From assembly GCA_965243805.1 (NCBI GenBank), contig OZ251577.1, forward strand, positions 3,224,001 through 3,288,000: a stretch of DNA of 64,000 nt, given 5' to 3'. Each line of letters starts with the position of its first letter. Position 1 is the stretch's first letter. A program made the translations under genes and the position numbers. The stretch comes from CATQHQ01 sp965243805. GTDB taxonomy: Bacteria > Gemmatimonadota > Gemmatimonadetes > Longimicrobiales > Gaopeijiaceae. The notes beneath the pieces are model-generated. The model did no database searches, was not told where the DNA came from, and was given only the letters and a program-made list of their open reading frames with translations. Below are positions 44,956-53,844 of the stretch, piece by piece.

Positions 44956-46880
44956 CGCAAGACATTCGGCTGAACGACGGTCAGCGCAGGGCCGTCGAGT
45001 GGGGCGAGGGCCCGTTGCTGGTGCTGGCCGGACCCGGCTCCGGGAAGACGCTCGTTCTGACCAGACGGATCGCTAGGCTGGTAGATGACACTCCCAAGGG
45101 GCGATTCGGGATCCTTGGACTCACGTTCACGACCCAGGCTGCAGACCAGATGCGTAGTCGCGTGGCCAAGATGCTCGGCAACAAGCGCCGCCGGACCCAC
45201 CTGACAACCTTTCACTCGTTCGCTGCAGGTGTGCTGCGACAGCACGGTAGTCACCTAGGACTGCGGCCCAATTTCAGCCTGCTCTCGGATGCCGATCGAG
45301 TCGATGCGCTGTCCAGCGTCCTGCGACGACCCGGCTTCGAAGGCTCGCCCACCGGCGAAGACGGCGTGCGGCGCATTCTGCGCACAATCGACTACCTGTA
45401 CAGGGAAGGCTACGACTGGGAAGACGCTCGTTCCGCCCCTCTTCGCGGCGCGGCGAATGAGTGGGCCGTGCCCGTCTATGCCGCCTACGTGAAGTCGCTT
45501 GTTCAGCGCAACTACCTGGACTACGGCGGCATGCTGGTGTGCTGCGTTCAACTGTTCCGGAAACATCCCCGAATCGCGGAGTTCTATCGCAACGTGTATC
45601 GGTTCACGTGCGTGGACGAATATCAGGACACCAACAGGGCACAGGACCTTATCCTCCAAGCCATCTACCCCGACCCGACTTCCAATCTGTTCGTGGTTGC
45701 TGACGACGACCAGACGATCTTTCAGTGGAACGGTGCGGACCCACGGCGCATCTGGGAACTGAGGGACCGCTACCAGATGAAGGTGGTCCAGTTACCGGAG
45801 AGCTTCCGATGTCCGCAACCAGTAGTTGACGTGGCGAACAACTTGATCCGACACGGCTCGCATGTTCGGCAGGGCCGGCAGCGGATGGTCGTCAGAGAGC
45901 CCCTAACGGCGTCGCCCCAGCGTATTGCCGATGGAGCAGTCGTCGTCAAGCGATTCGAGAGCCACCACGACGAAGTGAGATGGGTGGCCCAGGATATCGC
46001 GAAGCGTTCGGGCAGTTCCAGCGACTGCGTTGTCCTGGCGAGGAACAAGAAGCTGGTGGCATCGGCAGGCGACGCCCTAAAGGGTGCCGGTCTAACGCCG
46101 TACCTAGGAACTCGCAAGGACGATTTTTCCTCCCCACTTGTCGGATTCGCTTACTCCGCGCTCAAGTTGGCGAATGCGCCGAACAACAGTGGCCAGCTGG
46201 CGAAGCTGTGCGACGCCTTCGCATCCCTTACGGGCGAGCAACTTCGTGCCGCGGACGCCGAGGCAGAGAGCGGTCCCGAGGGCCGTTCACCGCTACACGG
46301 ATTCGTTGAAGCGGCTGCGACCGAGATCGGAGATTCGGGACGGGCATTGTTGCGACTTGTGCGGAGCCACTTGCTGGACGAATTGGACTACCAAGCCTTC
46401 GTCGATGCTGTCTTCCAATGGCAGCTCAGCCCAGGAGACTGGTTCGACCGGATCGCAGACAAGGACGAGGAAAGGGAAGAGAAGGAGATGTGGAGGAGCA
46501 TCGAGCGCCAAGCGAGAGCCCGCATCGGCTCGGCTCCCACGCTCACCCAGCTGCTACAACAGTTTGATCTGAGCTCGAAGACGTCCCCACCCACAGATGG
46601 GCAGACCCCCTGCCTGACCATTCACGGTGCCAAGGGAATGGAGTTCAAGCACGTCTACGTGATAGGACTCGCGGAGGGCGAGCTGCCCTCGTACCACGCG
46701 ACCCGGCACAAAAGCGACTCGGGTGCGGCCCATCGTGCCATTGACGAAGAGCGGAGAAGCTGCTTCGTGGCGATCACGAGGGCGCGGTCCACCGTCACGC
46801 TAACGTACGCCGGCTCGTACTTCGGCTGGTCTCGAGAACCGTCGCGATTCCTGAGGGAGATGGAACTGGTCGCGGGATAG
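44952..46880 (+). CDS. gajB: Gabija GajB-like UvrD/PcrA superfamily 1 helicase
   Basis: The 642-residue helicase shows motif I AGPGSGKT (26-33), Ia LTFTTQAADQMRSR, motif II CVDEYQDTNRAQ, III VADDDQTIFQWNGA, IV LPESFRCP, and V/VI LTIHGAKGMEFKHVYVIGL with CFVAITRARSTVTLTY. It is longer than the minimal GajB but shorter than housekeeping UvrD, consistent with a class 2 OLD partner. It unwinds or senses DNA for the adjacent nuclease. The start ATG overlaps the gajA stop by 4 nt. Confidence 0.87.
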   Translation: MTQDIRLNDGQRRAVEWGEGPLLVLAGPGSGKTLVLTRRIARLVDDTPKGRFGILGLTFTTQAADQMRSRVAKMLGNKRRRTHLTTFHSFAAGVLRQHGSHLGLRPNFSLLSDADRVDALSSVLRRPGFEGSPTGEDGVRRILRTIDYLYREGYDWEDARSAPLRGAANEWAVPVYAAYVKSLVQRNYLDYGGMLVCCVQLFRKHPRIAEFYRNVYRFTCVDEYQDTNRAQDLILQAIYPDPTSNLFVVADDDQTIFQWNGADPRRIWELRDRYQMKVVQLPESFRCPQPVVDVANNLIRHGSHVRQGRQRMVVREPLTASPQRIADGAVVVKRFESHHDEVRWVAQDIAKRSGSSSDCVVLARNKKLVASAGDALKGAGLTPYLGTRKDDFSSPLVGFAYSALKLANAPNNSGQLAKLCDAFASLTGEQLRAADAEAESGPEGRSPLHGFVEAAATEIGDSGRALLRLVRSHLLDELDYQAFVDAVFQWQLSPGDWFDRIADKDEEREEKEMWRSIERQARARIGSAPTLTQLLQQFDLSSKTSPPTDGQTPCLTIHGAKGMEFKHVYVIGLAEGELPSYHATRHKSDSGAAHRAIDEERRSCFVAITRARSTVTLTYAGSYFGWSREPSRFLREMELVAG

Positions 46881-46984
46881 GTGCTCCACTGCCCGAGCAC
46901 CGGCGTTGTTCTAACTTGGGTGCCCAACTGTGAATAAGCCGAGCCGTTATTATCATTTTCGACACAAGCGGCGGGGAGGGACCC

Positions 46985-48142
46985 TTGAAGCGAACACGGA
47001 CAGGTCGCTACGAAACCACAGTCGCTGGCAGCGAGAGAATCGCCGCCTTCATTCCGGCGCCGCTGCCGCCCGAGCCGCGCCTGGACCTTCACGGTCCTCT
47101 CCAGCGTCTGCTGGAATCCGCGACTGTCGCGCTCGGTCGGCTGGACGGCGTGTCGACTCTCCTTCCGAACGAACATCTCTTCATCTACTCCTCTGTTCGC
47201 CGGGAAGCCGTGCTGTCCTCCCAGATCGAGGGAGCCCAGTCCTCGCTGTCCGACCTGCTGGTCTTCGAGATGGGGGAGGCGCCCGGCGTGCCGCGCCACG
47301 ACGTTGAGGAGGTGTCCACCTGCGTCGCGGCCACCAACCACGGCATCCGCCGCCTGCAAGAGGGCTTCCCCCTCTCCAACCGCCTGATCCGCGAAGTGCA
47401 CGGCGTGCTGATGTCGAAGGGACGCGGCGCGTGGGCCACCCCGGGCGAGTTCCGACGCTCCCAGAACTGGATCGGCGGTTCCAGGCCGGGCAACGCCGTT
47501 TTCGTGCCGCCGCCGCACACCTGGGTGCAGGATTGCATGAGCGACTTGGAACGCTTCCTTCACGACGAGGAGGACGGCCTTCCAACGCTGGTCAGAGCCG
47601 GCTTGGCCCATGTCCAGTTCGAGACGATTCATCCCTTCCTGGACGGCAACGGGCGCGTGGGACGCCTGCTCGTCACGCTCCTGCTCATTCACGCCGGCGT
47701 GCTGCGGCACCCACTTCTCTACCTGAGCCTCTTCCTGAAAGAGCACCGCCCCGAGTACTACCGGCTCCTGGACCACGTCCGCCAGACCGGCGACTGGGAG
47801 GCTTGGCTGGCCTTCTTCCTTGAAGGGGTGCGGGTCACTGCGGAGGGAGCGGTGTCCACGGCACGGGAACTCAACGGGACCTTCCAGCGCGACTACGAGC
47901 GCGTCCGTGCCAACACCGGACGGGGCGCCTCGTCGGCCCTGCATGTGCTCGACGCACTCAAGGGCCGCGTTGTGGTGTCGCTCCCGGAAGCGGCACGCCA
48001 CACCGGCCTCACCTTCCCGACAGTGTCACGGGCGATGGACCGGCTGGTCGACCATGGAATCGCCCAGGAGATCACGGGAAGATCAAGAAGCCGGCTGTAC
48101 GCCTACCGGGAGTACTTGGCCGCCCTCAACCATGGGCTGTGA
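46985..48142 (+). CDS. Fic-family AMPylase, class II with N-terminal inhibitory motif
   Basis: The 385-residue protein has the Fic catalytic loop HPFLDGNGRVGR (216-227) and an inhibitory alpha-helix motif S78-SQI-E82-G83, the (S/T)xxxE(G/N) element that blocks ATP binding in class II Fic proteins. The N-terminal PLPPEPRLD and C-terminal winged-helix-like segment (SLPEAARHTGLTFPTVSRAMDRLVDHGI) are typical of DUF4172-free Fic/DOC proteins with DNA-binding tails. The start is a TTG at 46985 after GGGGAGGGA. The intergenic 104 bp contain an A/T-rich TTATTATCATTTT patch likely to be the promoter. Confidence 0.9.
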   Translation: MKRTRTGRYETTVAGSERIAAFIPAPLPPEPRLDLHGPLQRLLESATVALGRLDGVSTLLPNEHLFIYSSVRREAVLSSQIEGAQSSLSDLLVFEMGEAPGVPRHDVEEVSTCVAATNHGIRRLQEGFPLSNRLIREVHGVLMSKGRGAWATPGEFRRSQNWIGGSRPGNAVFVPPPHTWVQDCMSDLERFLHDEEDGLPTLVRAGLAHVQFETIHPFLDGNGRVGRLLVTLLLIHAGVLRHPLLYLSLFLKEHRPEYYRLLDHVRQTGDWEAWLAFFLEGVRVTAEGAVSTARELNGTFQRDYERVRANTGRGASSALHVLDALKGRVVVSLPEAARHTGLTFPTVSRAMDRLVDHGIAQEITGRSRSRLYAYREYLAALNHGL

Positions 48143-48159
48143 GTGGGGTCCCTTCTGCC

Positions 48160-49650
48160 TTACATGAGCTTGTGGGCAGCCGCTAGCCCCTTGACTAGCC
48201 CCTGGTCGAGCCAGTTCGCGAACCGGTCGACGACTGCGGCCTCCGATTCCTTGTAGTTGACCTGAAACGGCTCGTCCGTCAGCTGGACCACGTTGGCGGC
48301 GGGGATCACGTAGTCGCCCACCGGGTCCTTCTCGAAGATGCAGAGCGAGCCGACCACCACGCCCCTGTACTCCTGACCGAGGCCGTGGAGGGACAGCAGG
48401 ATCTCCGACCTGCCCGTCGTCTTCAGGACGAGCCGCGCCCAGCCGTGGTAGGAGCCGATGTTGGCAAAGTAGCCGTGCCCCTTGGCCGTCTCCACGACCT
48501 GATAGCGAAACCAATGCGTCTTGTCGTCGCCGGGTTGGTTGCGGTTGACGAAGAACTCAAACGGGCGACGCGACGGTGCCGACGAGCCCAACTCCGAGGT
48601 TAACTCCTCGGCCAGCCGCTTAAGCTGTTTTTCCGCGATGTCCAGCAAGGCCCAGCTTATGTCCTTAGCTTGGTGCCACTCGGTCAGAAGAGCGGCGCGA
48701 CGCTTCTCGAGGGTATCGCGCATGGCGGCGATTAGGGCGTCCGTCCGTTGCGTGTACTGCACTGCTTGGCCCGCGGCTTCGAGTGCGTCGCGGAAAGTCC
48801 GCTTCTCGATTTTTGCAAACAACTCCACGAGAGCTTGTAGCTCCCCTTTGTCGGCTGTCCGCAGTGCCTCGATGTATTCGGCCCGTTGGTTGTTGGTAAC
48901 CACCAATGGGAGGCTCCTGGCCTTCAGCAGAATCAGCGTCGCCAACGTCCGTGCGACCCGACCGTTGCCGTCCTGGAACGGGTGAATCTGCGTAAACCTG
49001 TGGTGAAGCCAAGCCGCCTCGACTTCCGGGGCGACCCCCTCCGATTGGTGGTGACGGTGCATCGCGATCAGCTGGTCCATCTCCGATGCGACCTGCTCCG
49101 GCGGGCAGTACTCGTGAACTCGCCCGTCGGGCTCACGAGGGCTGTTGGGCAACCTCTTGTACTCGCCCCTTCGTAGCGGGACCCGGACCGATCTTCCCAT
49201 GGGGTCGATGGCGTCGACGTGGTGCTGGTTAGCCGTCAGGGTCGCATGTAGCTCCTTGATGTAGGACGTTCCCAGTTCACGTCGCGCCGCCACAAAATCG
49301 AAGAGACCGGCAACGGCGTCGTGCTGGTCGCGGATCATCCGAACGATGTGCTCCGGGTTGCCGTTCGTGGTCCCGTATGGAACAAGGCTGGTGTCCAGGC
49401 CCCTCTCCACCAACAGCTCGGTGATGCCCTGGTCCAGCGTGTACAAGCGTTCGATCAGCCCTGTCTCGATCGCCCAGCGGCGTAGTAGCCGTGCATTGAA
49501 CTCCTTGACTGCATGGCGAGCTTCAAGGTCCGCCTTCTGCTCCAACCAGACGTCGCGATCGGCCTTCAGGTCGTCCAAAGCCAGCCCCTCGTGACCTGGA
49601 TGTAGATCGGCGATCGGGCTCCAGCGATGCGAGAACTCGGGTTGCGACAT
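48160..49650 (-). CDS. Fic-family protein (second, longer)
   Basis: This 496-residue Fic protein has the active loop HPFQDGNGRVAR (223-234), with the Fic core about 95-300. A C-terminal region of roughly 200 residues (FFVNRNQPGDDKTHWFRYQ...GRSEILLSLHGLG) has no obvious assignment. The sequence AIETGLIERLY near residue 60 sits where an inhibitory (S/T)xxxE helix would be. It is convergent with the first fic gene (17 bp between stops) and divergent from an MFS transporter, with three palindromes in the shared control region. Confidence 0.88.
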   Translation of the reverse strand: MSQPEFSHRWSPIADLHPGHEGLALDDLKADRDVWLEQKADLEARHAVKEFNARLLRRWAIETGLIERLYTLDQGITELLVERGLDTSLVPYGTTNGNPEHIVRMIRDQHDAVAGLFDFVAARRELGTSYIKELHATLTANQHHVDAIDPMGRSVRVPLRRGEYKRLPNSPREPDGRVHEYCPPEQVASEMDQLIAMHRHHQSEGVAPEVEAAWLHHRFTQIHPFQDGNGRVARTLATLILLKARSLPLVVTNNQRAEYIEALRTADKGELQALVELFAKIEKRTFRDALEAAGQAVQYTQRTDALIAAMRDTLEKRRAALLTEWHQAKDISWALLDIAEKQLKRLAEELTSELGSSAPSRRPFEFFVNRNQPGDDKTHWFRYQVVETAKGHGYFANIGSYHGWARLVLKTTGRSEILLSLHGLGQEYRGVVVGSLCIFEKDPVGDYVIPAANVVQLTDEPFQVNYKESEAAVVDRFANWLDQGLVKGLAAAHKLM

Positions 49651-49732
49651 CAAGTTGCCTCGTTTGAATGGGGGTGACTCTCCTGCGAAGCGACAATCCA
49701 AGCTACCGACGCCGCGCCGATCTGTCACCAAG

Positions 49733-49751
49733 ACCTGCCAAAATGGCAGGT
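49733..49751. promoter_or_regulatory. Operator-like palindrome 1
   Basis: ACCTGCCAAAATGGCAGGT is a near-perfect 19-bp palindrome, 83 bp upstream of the fic ATG (minus strand). Its centre is 41 bp from that of palindrome 2. Confidence 0.7.
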
Positions 49752-49773
49752 CCATCCGGGCGTTGCCACCAAA

Positions 49774-49792
49774 ACCTGCCAAATTGGCAGTA
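49774..49792. promoter_or_regulatory. Operator-like palindrome 2
   Basis: CTGCCAAATTGGCAG (49776-49790) is a perfect palindrome with the same arms as the flanking copies. Its centre is 41 and 42 bp from those of its neighbours. Confidence 0.7.
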
Positions 49793-49817
49793 ATGAGACG
49801 ACCAACGACCACCACCT

Positions 49818-49832
49818 CTGCCAAAATGGCAG
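49818..49832. promoter_or_regulatory. Operator-like palindrome 3 over the MFS start codon
   Basis: CTGCCAAAATGGCAG contains the likely ATG of the MFS gene (49826-49828). A repressor bound here would cover the translation start. Confidence 0.7.
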
Positions 49833-51070
49833 GTTCCGCCTCCGACGGCTCCGCCTCCCGCCGCCGCTGGCTCGTCCTCGCGCTGCTGGCGCTCGCCGAA
49901 CTGCTGGGAATGTCGCTCTGGTTCACGGCGTCGGCGGTGTCGGGAGAGTTGGCAGCCCGCTGGGACCTCTCCCAGGCCCAGACCGGCTGGCTGGCCACTG
50001 CCGTGAACCTGGGCTTCGTGGCCGGAACGGCGGTGGCCGCGCTCCTCAACTTGGCCGACATCGTGCGTGCGCGACCGTACTTCGCGGTCTCCGCCGTGCT
50101 GGCAGCCGGCGCGAACGCCGCCGTGCTCGTCGCGCCCGGCTTCGGCGAAGCGGTGGCTTGGCGGTTCGCCACCGGCTTTCTCCTCGCGGGCGTCTACCCG
50201 CCCGCGATCAAGATGGCCGCCACTTGGTTCCGGTCGGCCCGAGGGCTGGCGGTCGGCACCCTCGTTGGCGCGCTCACGGTAGGGAAGGCCGCGCCCTACC
50301 TGCTCGACGCGCTGCCCGATGCCGGCCCCGACACGGTGGTGCTAGGAGCGTCCGGGGCGGCCCTGGTCGGGGCCGGCCTAGTGGCGCTCTTCTACCGCGA
50401 CGGTCCGCACTCGTTCTCCCGCAGCCCGTTCTCGTGGGGGCTGGTGGGCAAGGTGGCGCGGCACCGGGAGACGCGGCTGGCCACGGCCGGCTACCTGGGC
50501 CACATGTGGGAGCTCTACGCCATGTGGGCGTGGATCCCCGCCTTCCTCGCGGCGTCGGAGGCTGGCCAAGCGACGCAAGGAGCCGAAGCGGCGGCGGTGG
50601 GCCTGGCCGGGTTCGCCGCCATCGCCGCCGGAGGAGTGGGTTGCATCTGGGGTGGATGGGCCGCGGACCGCACCAGCCGCCAGCGCGTCGTCGTACTGTC
50701 GATGGCGGCCAGCGGCACCTGCGCCCTGGGAATCGGCCTTCTCTTCGGCCAATCGCTCCCGCTGGTGGCGGCGGTCGCCGTGCTCTGGGGCTTCTTCGTC
50801 GTCGCCGATTCGGCCCAGTTCAGCACGATGGTCACCGAGTCGGCTCCCCGCGACGCAGTGGGGACCGCCGTCACCCTTCAGACCTGCCTCGGCTTCCTCC
50901 TAGCGACCGTCACGATTCAACTGGTCCCGGCCGTCGCCGACGTCGTGGGATGGCGGTGGGCGTTTCCCATCTTGGCGTTGGGGCCTGCGGCCGGCATCGC
51001 CGCAATCAGACGGCTCGCCGGCGTTCCCGTCGAGCCATGTACACGCCCCACGTCAGGACCGGAACGATGA
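49826..51070 (+). CDS. MFS transporter
   Basis: The 414-residue protein has twelve likely transmembrane helices; the first is LVLALLALAELLGMSLWFTASAV (about 15-37). It has the loop between helices 2 and 3 (NLADIVRARPYF), and a second conserved loop GGWAADRTSRQR in the second half (WAADRxxRQR). NarK/nitrate-like and cyanate-type MFS proteins look similar; the substrate is not predictable. Upstream ATGs (49793 and 49655) lie before the third palindrome and would add an unlikely basic leader. Its end overlaps the convergent membrane-protein gene by 65 bp. Confidence 0.82.
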   Translation: MAGSASDGSASRRRWLVLALLALAELLGMSLWFTASAVSGELAARWDLSQAQTGWLATAVNLGFVAGTAVAALLNLADIVRARPYFAVSAVLAAGANAAVLVAPGFGEAVAWRFATGFLLAGVYPPAIKMAATWFRSARGLAVGTLVGALTVGKAAPYLLDALPDAGPDTVVLGASGAALVGAGLVALFYRDGPHSFSRSPFSWGLVGKVARHRETRLATAGYLGHMWELYAMWAWIPAFLAASEAGQATQGAEAAAVGLAGFAAIAAGGVGCIWGGWAADRTSRQRVVVLSMAASGTCALGIGLLFGQSLPLVAAVAVLWGFFVVADSAQFSTMVTESAPRDAVGTAVTLQTCLGFLLATVTIQLVPAVADVVGWRWAFPILALGPAAGIAAIRRLAGVPVEPCTRPTSGPER

Positions 51071-52097
51071 ACACGATCCACCATCCGTAGGTGATGTAGC
51101 CGTACCCCTGCGCAACGAGCCGCGTCAGTCCGAACTGGGCGATCAGCGCTCCCAACGTCAGCACGCTCACGGCCGAAGCGACCCTCAAGCCAGCCGACAG
51201 CCCGCGCCCGCGCTCGCCGGCGGCGTTGGCGATCCGCTCGTTGAGCGCATGAATCATCCCGGCGCCGGTCTCCACCAAAGTGCCGAAGACCATGACCCAG
51301 AACGCGATCTGGAAAGGCCGGGAGCCGATCAACTCCAGCATGTGGCTGACGGGCACTTCCGCGCCCAGGATGCCCGGATACTCGCCTGCAATCGCAACGA
51401 AGAAGAAGAGGGCGGGCATCATGGCAATCGGCCCCGTCAACAGCCCGGCCACGAAGGTGTCCCGCTGGTTCCGGTGGTGGCGGATCGTGATCAGCACCGC
51501 CGGCAGCACGCCCAGGTTGTAGCCCGCGTAACGCAAGCCGTCCCAGAACCAGTTGCCTTCGACGGCGCCGGCCGCAAAGGACTCGCCGATCTCGGGACCG
51601 AACCGACTCGCGCACCACACGAAGAAGGCGAAGTAGACCAGGTACAGCACGCCCGACCAGCTGGAGAACGCCTTCTCGATCACCTCGTTGCCGCCAAACA
51701 CCAGGAGGCCCACCAACCCCATGATCCCCACGACGCCGACCAAGTACGGGAACCCGAACGTCTCCTGCAAGATCGATCCCGCCGAGGCGGCGATGACCGC
51801 CAGCACCAGCATCATCATCGTCACGTACAGGACTTCGAACAGGAACCACCACCTGCCCAGAAGGCGCTGGAAGAAGCTGCGGTACTCGAACGCCTTGAAC
51901 GCCCTGGCGAACTCGTAGGCGGCGATGCAGACCACGCTCCACACCACAGTGGACACCGTCATCGCCAGCAGGCCGCCGACCGGCCCGTGCGAAAGGAAGT
52001 ACTCGGCCAGCTCCCTGCCGGTTCCGTAGCCGCCCGCGATCACCACGGACTGGAACATGAAGCCTGGCAGCAAGTAGCGCCGCAGGGCGTTCGTCAC
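51006..52097 (-). CDS. YkvI-like membrane transporter (APC superfamily type)
   Basis: The 363 residues contain about ten hydrophobic helices and the start FMFQSVVIAGGYGTGRELAEYFLSHGPVGG, which resembles the YkvI family of amino-acid-permease-like membrane proteins. GTLVETGAGMIHALNERI in the sixth loop is also conserved there. Substrate unknown. The 3-prime end overlaps the MFS gene on the other strand. Confidence 0.75.
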   Translation of the reverse strand: MTNALRRYLLPGFMFQSVVIAGGYGTGRELAEYFLSHGPVGGLLAMTVSTVVWSVVCIAAYEFARAFKAFEYRSFFQRLLGRWWFLFEVLYVTMMMLVLAVIAASAGSILQETFGFPYLVGVVGIMGLVGLLVFGGNEVIEKAFSSWSGVLYLVYFAFFVWCASRFGPEIGESFAAGAVEGNWFWDGLRYAGYNLGVLPAVLITIRHHRNQRDTFVAGLLTGPIAMMPALFFFVAIAGEYPGILGAEVPVSHMLELIGSRPFQIAFWVMVFGTLVETGAGMIHALNERIANAAGERGRGLSAGLRVASAVSVLTLGALIAQFGLTRLVAQGYGYITYGWWIVFIVPVLTWGVYMARRERRRAV

Positions 52098-52142
52098 CGT
52101 TGCCTCTCCTCCGCCTAGCGTTTGGTTGCTTGGTTGCGCAAC

Positions 52143-53435
52143 CTACGGAGCTTCCCGGGTCGCCGCCACGAACCACAGCCCCTCGGGCAGAAAAGCGCTT
52201 CGCACCGTCTCCTGGTCTGCCACGCCGACTCCCGCTCGGCGCATCGTCTCCTGCCATCGGCTTCGCACCACATCGCACACATGGTCGAAGGTCGCCTCGG
52301 CATCTTCTCGGCTCATCAGAAACCGACCGGCGCCGGCCACCAAGTTCGCCCTCCGTGCTCTTCGGCCTGTCGGACCGCAGACCATTGACAAGTCCCGCTC
52401 CATTGGGTGGGACATCGAACGGGATGGCGATGGTGTGAGATCATAGGCGGGCGCGAGCCTCCAAGGGCCTCGGCGCGCCACGATCGCATGGTTGCGCGGA
52501 TGATCGTCCTGGTTGGAGACGGCGGCGTTGAAGCACATCCGCACGAAAAGCTCGTGGAGATCGTCCCGCGGTCGAGCGCTGGCGCGTCGCACCTCGTCGG
52601 CCAGCGCAAGGTAGGACCAGCGTTCGCGCCCGGTAGGCGAGTCGTCGCTGCGCAGGAGGGTCAGCGCGCTCGTCATTCGGTGGCGCAACCAGCCGACCCC
52701 GTCCTCGGCGCGTTCCCGGTCGAAGCGGCGCACCAGCAGCACGTCCCGCGTTCCGACGCGTTCGATTCGGCTCTCAGCTGCGCGGATGCCGCACTCCCGT
52801 GCCAGGAGCAACAGAGCGTGCTCCACCCTGGGATCGTTCCATCGGTCGCGGGGGCGGCTGAACTTGGCGAGCCAGAGGGCGTCGTCGTCCACCACGACCG
52901 CCTTGGGCCTGGCGCCGCCCATCGACGTGCCTTCCTCGAAGACGGCCTCGACGAGAACCGAAGTGTCCACGGCCTCCCCAGCCTCCACTGCGTCGGCGGC
53001 GAGCTGGAGCTGCGCCAGCTGCACGGTGCCCGAGAACCGAAGTCGCGGCGGCGGTGGCGTCACCGTCGGACCGAACCCAAGGGCGCCGGCCCGGTCGTCG
53101 GGTGCTGCCGTCAGGTATTCGAACTCGTCCAGCGGCGACCGGCCCAGTCGGCGTTCGATCAGGAGTCGCCCCCAGTAGTCGGGCATGGCGTCGCGAACGG
53201 CACCGAAGAAGCCGTCCATGCGACCCGTTTGGTAGAGGCGGTCCGCCAAGCGCAGCTCCACCGGGTCGAGCTCGACCGCATCGGCCCGATCCAGGTAGCT
53301 CCGACCGTAGACGAACTCCCCGGTAGATGTCCCGCCGGGACCGCGCCGGAGGCGGAACCGGCCGGCCGTGGTGAACTCGGTGTCGCCCGGCAGGACCACG
53401 TACACGTAGGTGTTGCGGCTGCGGTCAGAAGTCAT
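52143..53435 (-). CDS. hipA: HipA-type serine/threonine kinase toxin
   Basis: HipA kinases halt translation by phosphorylating tRNA synthetases. The 430-residue protein has the N-terminal beta domain (TTAGRFRLRRG), the glycine-rich loop TSMGGARPKA near 176, the catalytic loop FNAAVSNQDDHPRNHAI, and LAPAYDLTPS in the metal-binding position. All expected active-site residues are present, so the toxin looks intact. Its start overlaps the hipB stop by 11 bp, giving the normal antitoxin-first order. Confidence 0.92.
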   Translation of the reverse strand: MTSDRSRNTYVYVVLPGDTEFTTAGRFRLRRGPGGTSTGEFVYGRSYLDRADAVELDPVELRLADRLYQTGRMDGFFGAVRDAMPDYWGRLLIERRLGRSPLDEFEYLTAAPDDRAGALGFGPTVTPPPPRLRFSGTVQLAQLQLAADAVEAGEAVDTSVLVEAVFEEGTSMGGARPKAVVVDDDALWLAKFSRPRDRWNDPRVEHALLLLARECGIRAAESRIERVGTRDVLLVRRFDRERAEDGVGWLRHRMTSALTLLRSDDSPTGRERWSYLALADEVRRASARPRDDLHELFVRMCFNAAVSNQDDHPRNHAIVARRGPWRLAPAYDLTPSPSRSMSHPMERDLSMVCGPTGRRARRANLVAGAGRFLMSREDAEATFDHVCDVVRSRWQETMRRAGVGVADQETVRSAFLPEGLWFVAATREAP

Positions 53436-53766
53436 TGTCCAGGCGTCGGGGCCGGCGAACGCGACGGGGGAGGGCGGCCTGCGCCAGAGCCTTGCCCGGC
53501 TCGTCGCGCTCCGGGTCGGCCAGCGCCTTTGCGTCGTCCAGCAGGCCCATCGCCCACAGAGCCGCGAAGTAGGCGACGGCCGAGCTTCCTGGCTTGCCGC
53601 GCTCCAAGTCGGCGACGGTGTGGCGCGAGACGCCCATCCGACTGGCCAGGTCCTCCATCCGCAGACGGCGGCGCAGGCGGGCGATGCGGATGTTGCCGCC
53701 GAGGGTGCGAAGGGCTTCCTCGACGGCGGCAGGCGGGTCGGCGGTCAGTGGCGTCGGTGCTGGCAT
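53425..53766 (-). CDS. hipB: HipB-type antitoxin, XRE helix-turn-helix
   Basis: The 113-residue protein has an XRE domain at about 23-80 (NIRIARLRRRLRMEDLASRMGVSRHTVADLERGKPGSSAVAYFAAL split into helices). It should bind its own promoter and the HipA partner. The C-terminal tail is Arg/Pro-rich. It is the first gene of the operon and overlaps hipA by 11 bp. Confidence 0.9.
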   Translation of the reverse strand: MPAPTPLTADPPAAVEEALRTLGGNIRIARLRRRLRMEDLASRMGVSRHTVADLERGKPGSSAVAYFAALWAMGLLDDAKALADPERDEPGKALAQAALPRRVRRPRRLDNDF

Positions 53767-53801
53767 GTTGCCTTCGATCTACTCAAAACGGATTTGCGAG
53801 T

Positions 53802-53836
53802 ACATCAAGCTACACCTATGAACATATCAAGCTACA
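53802..53836. promoter_or_regulatory. Direct repeats upstream of hipBA
   Basis: ACATCAAGCTACA (53802-53814) and ATATCAAGCTACA (53824-53836) are 22 bp apart, two helical turns, in the 78-bp gap that holds the hipBA promoter. They are likely HipB binding sites. They differ from the known enterobacterial HipB operator, which is an inverted repeat. Confidence 0.5.
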
Positions 53837-53844
53837 ATGACGGA

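Noticed and set aside
49733..49832. CRISPR-like array
   Set aside because: The three repeats are short palindromes of 15-19 bp with 23-27 bp between them, lie in a divergent promoter and have no cas genes nearby. Operators fit better.
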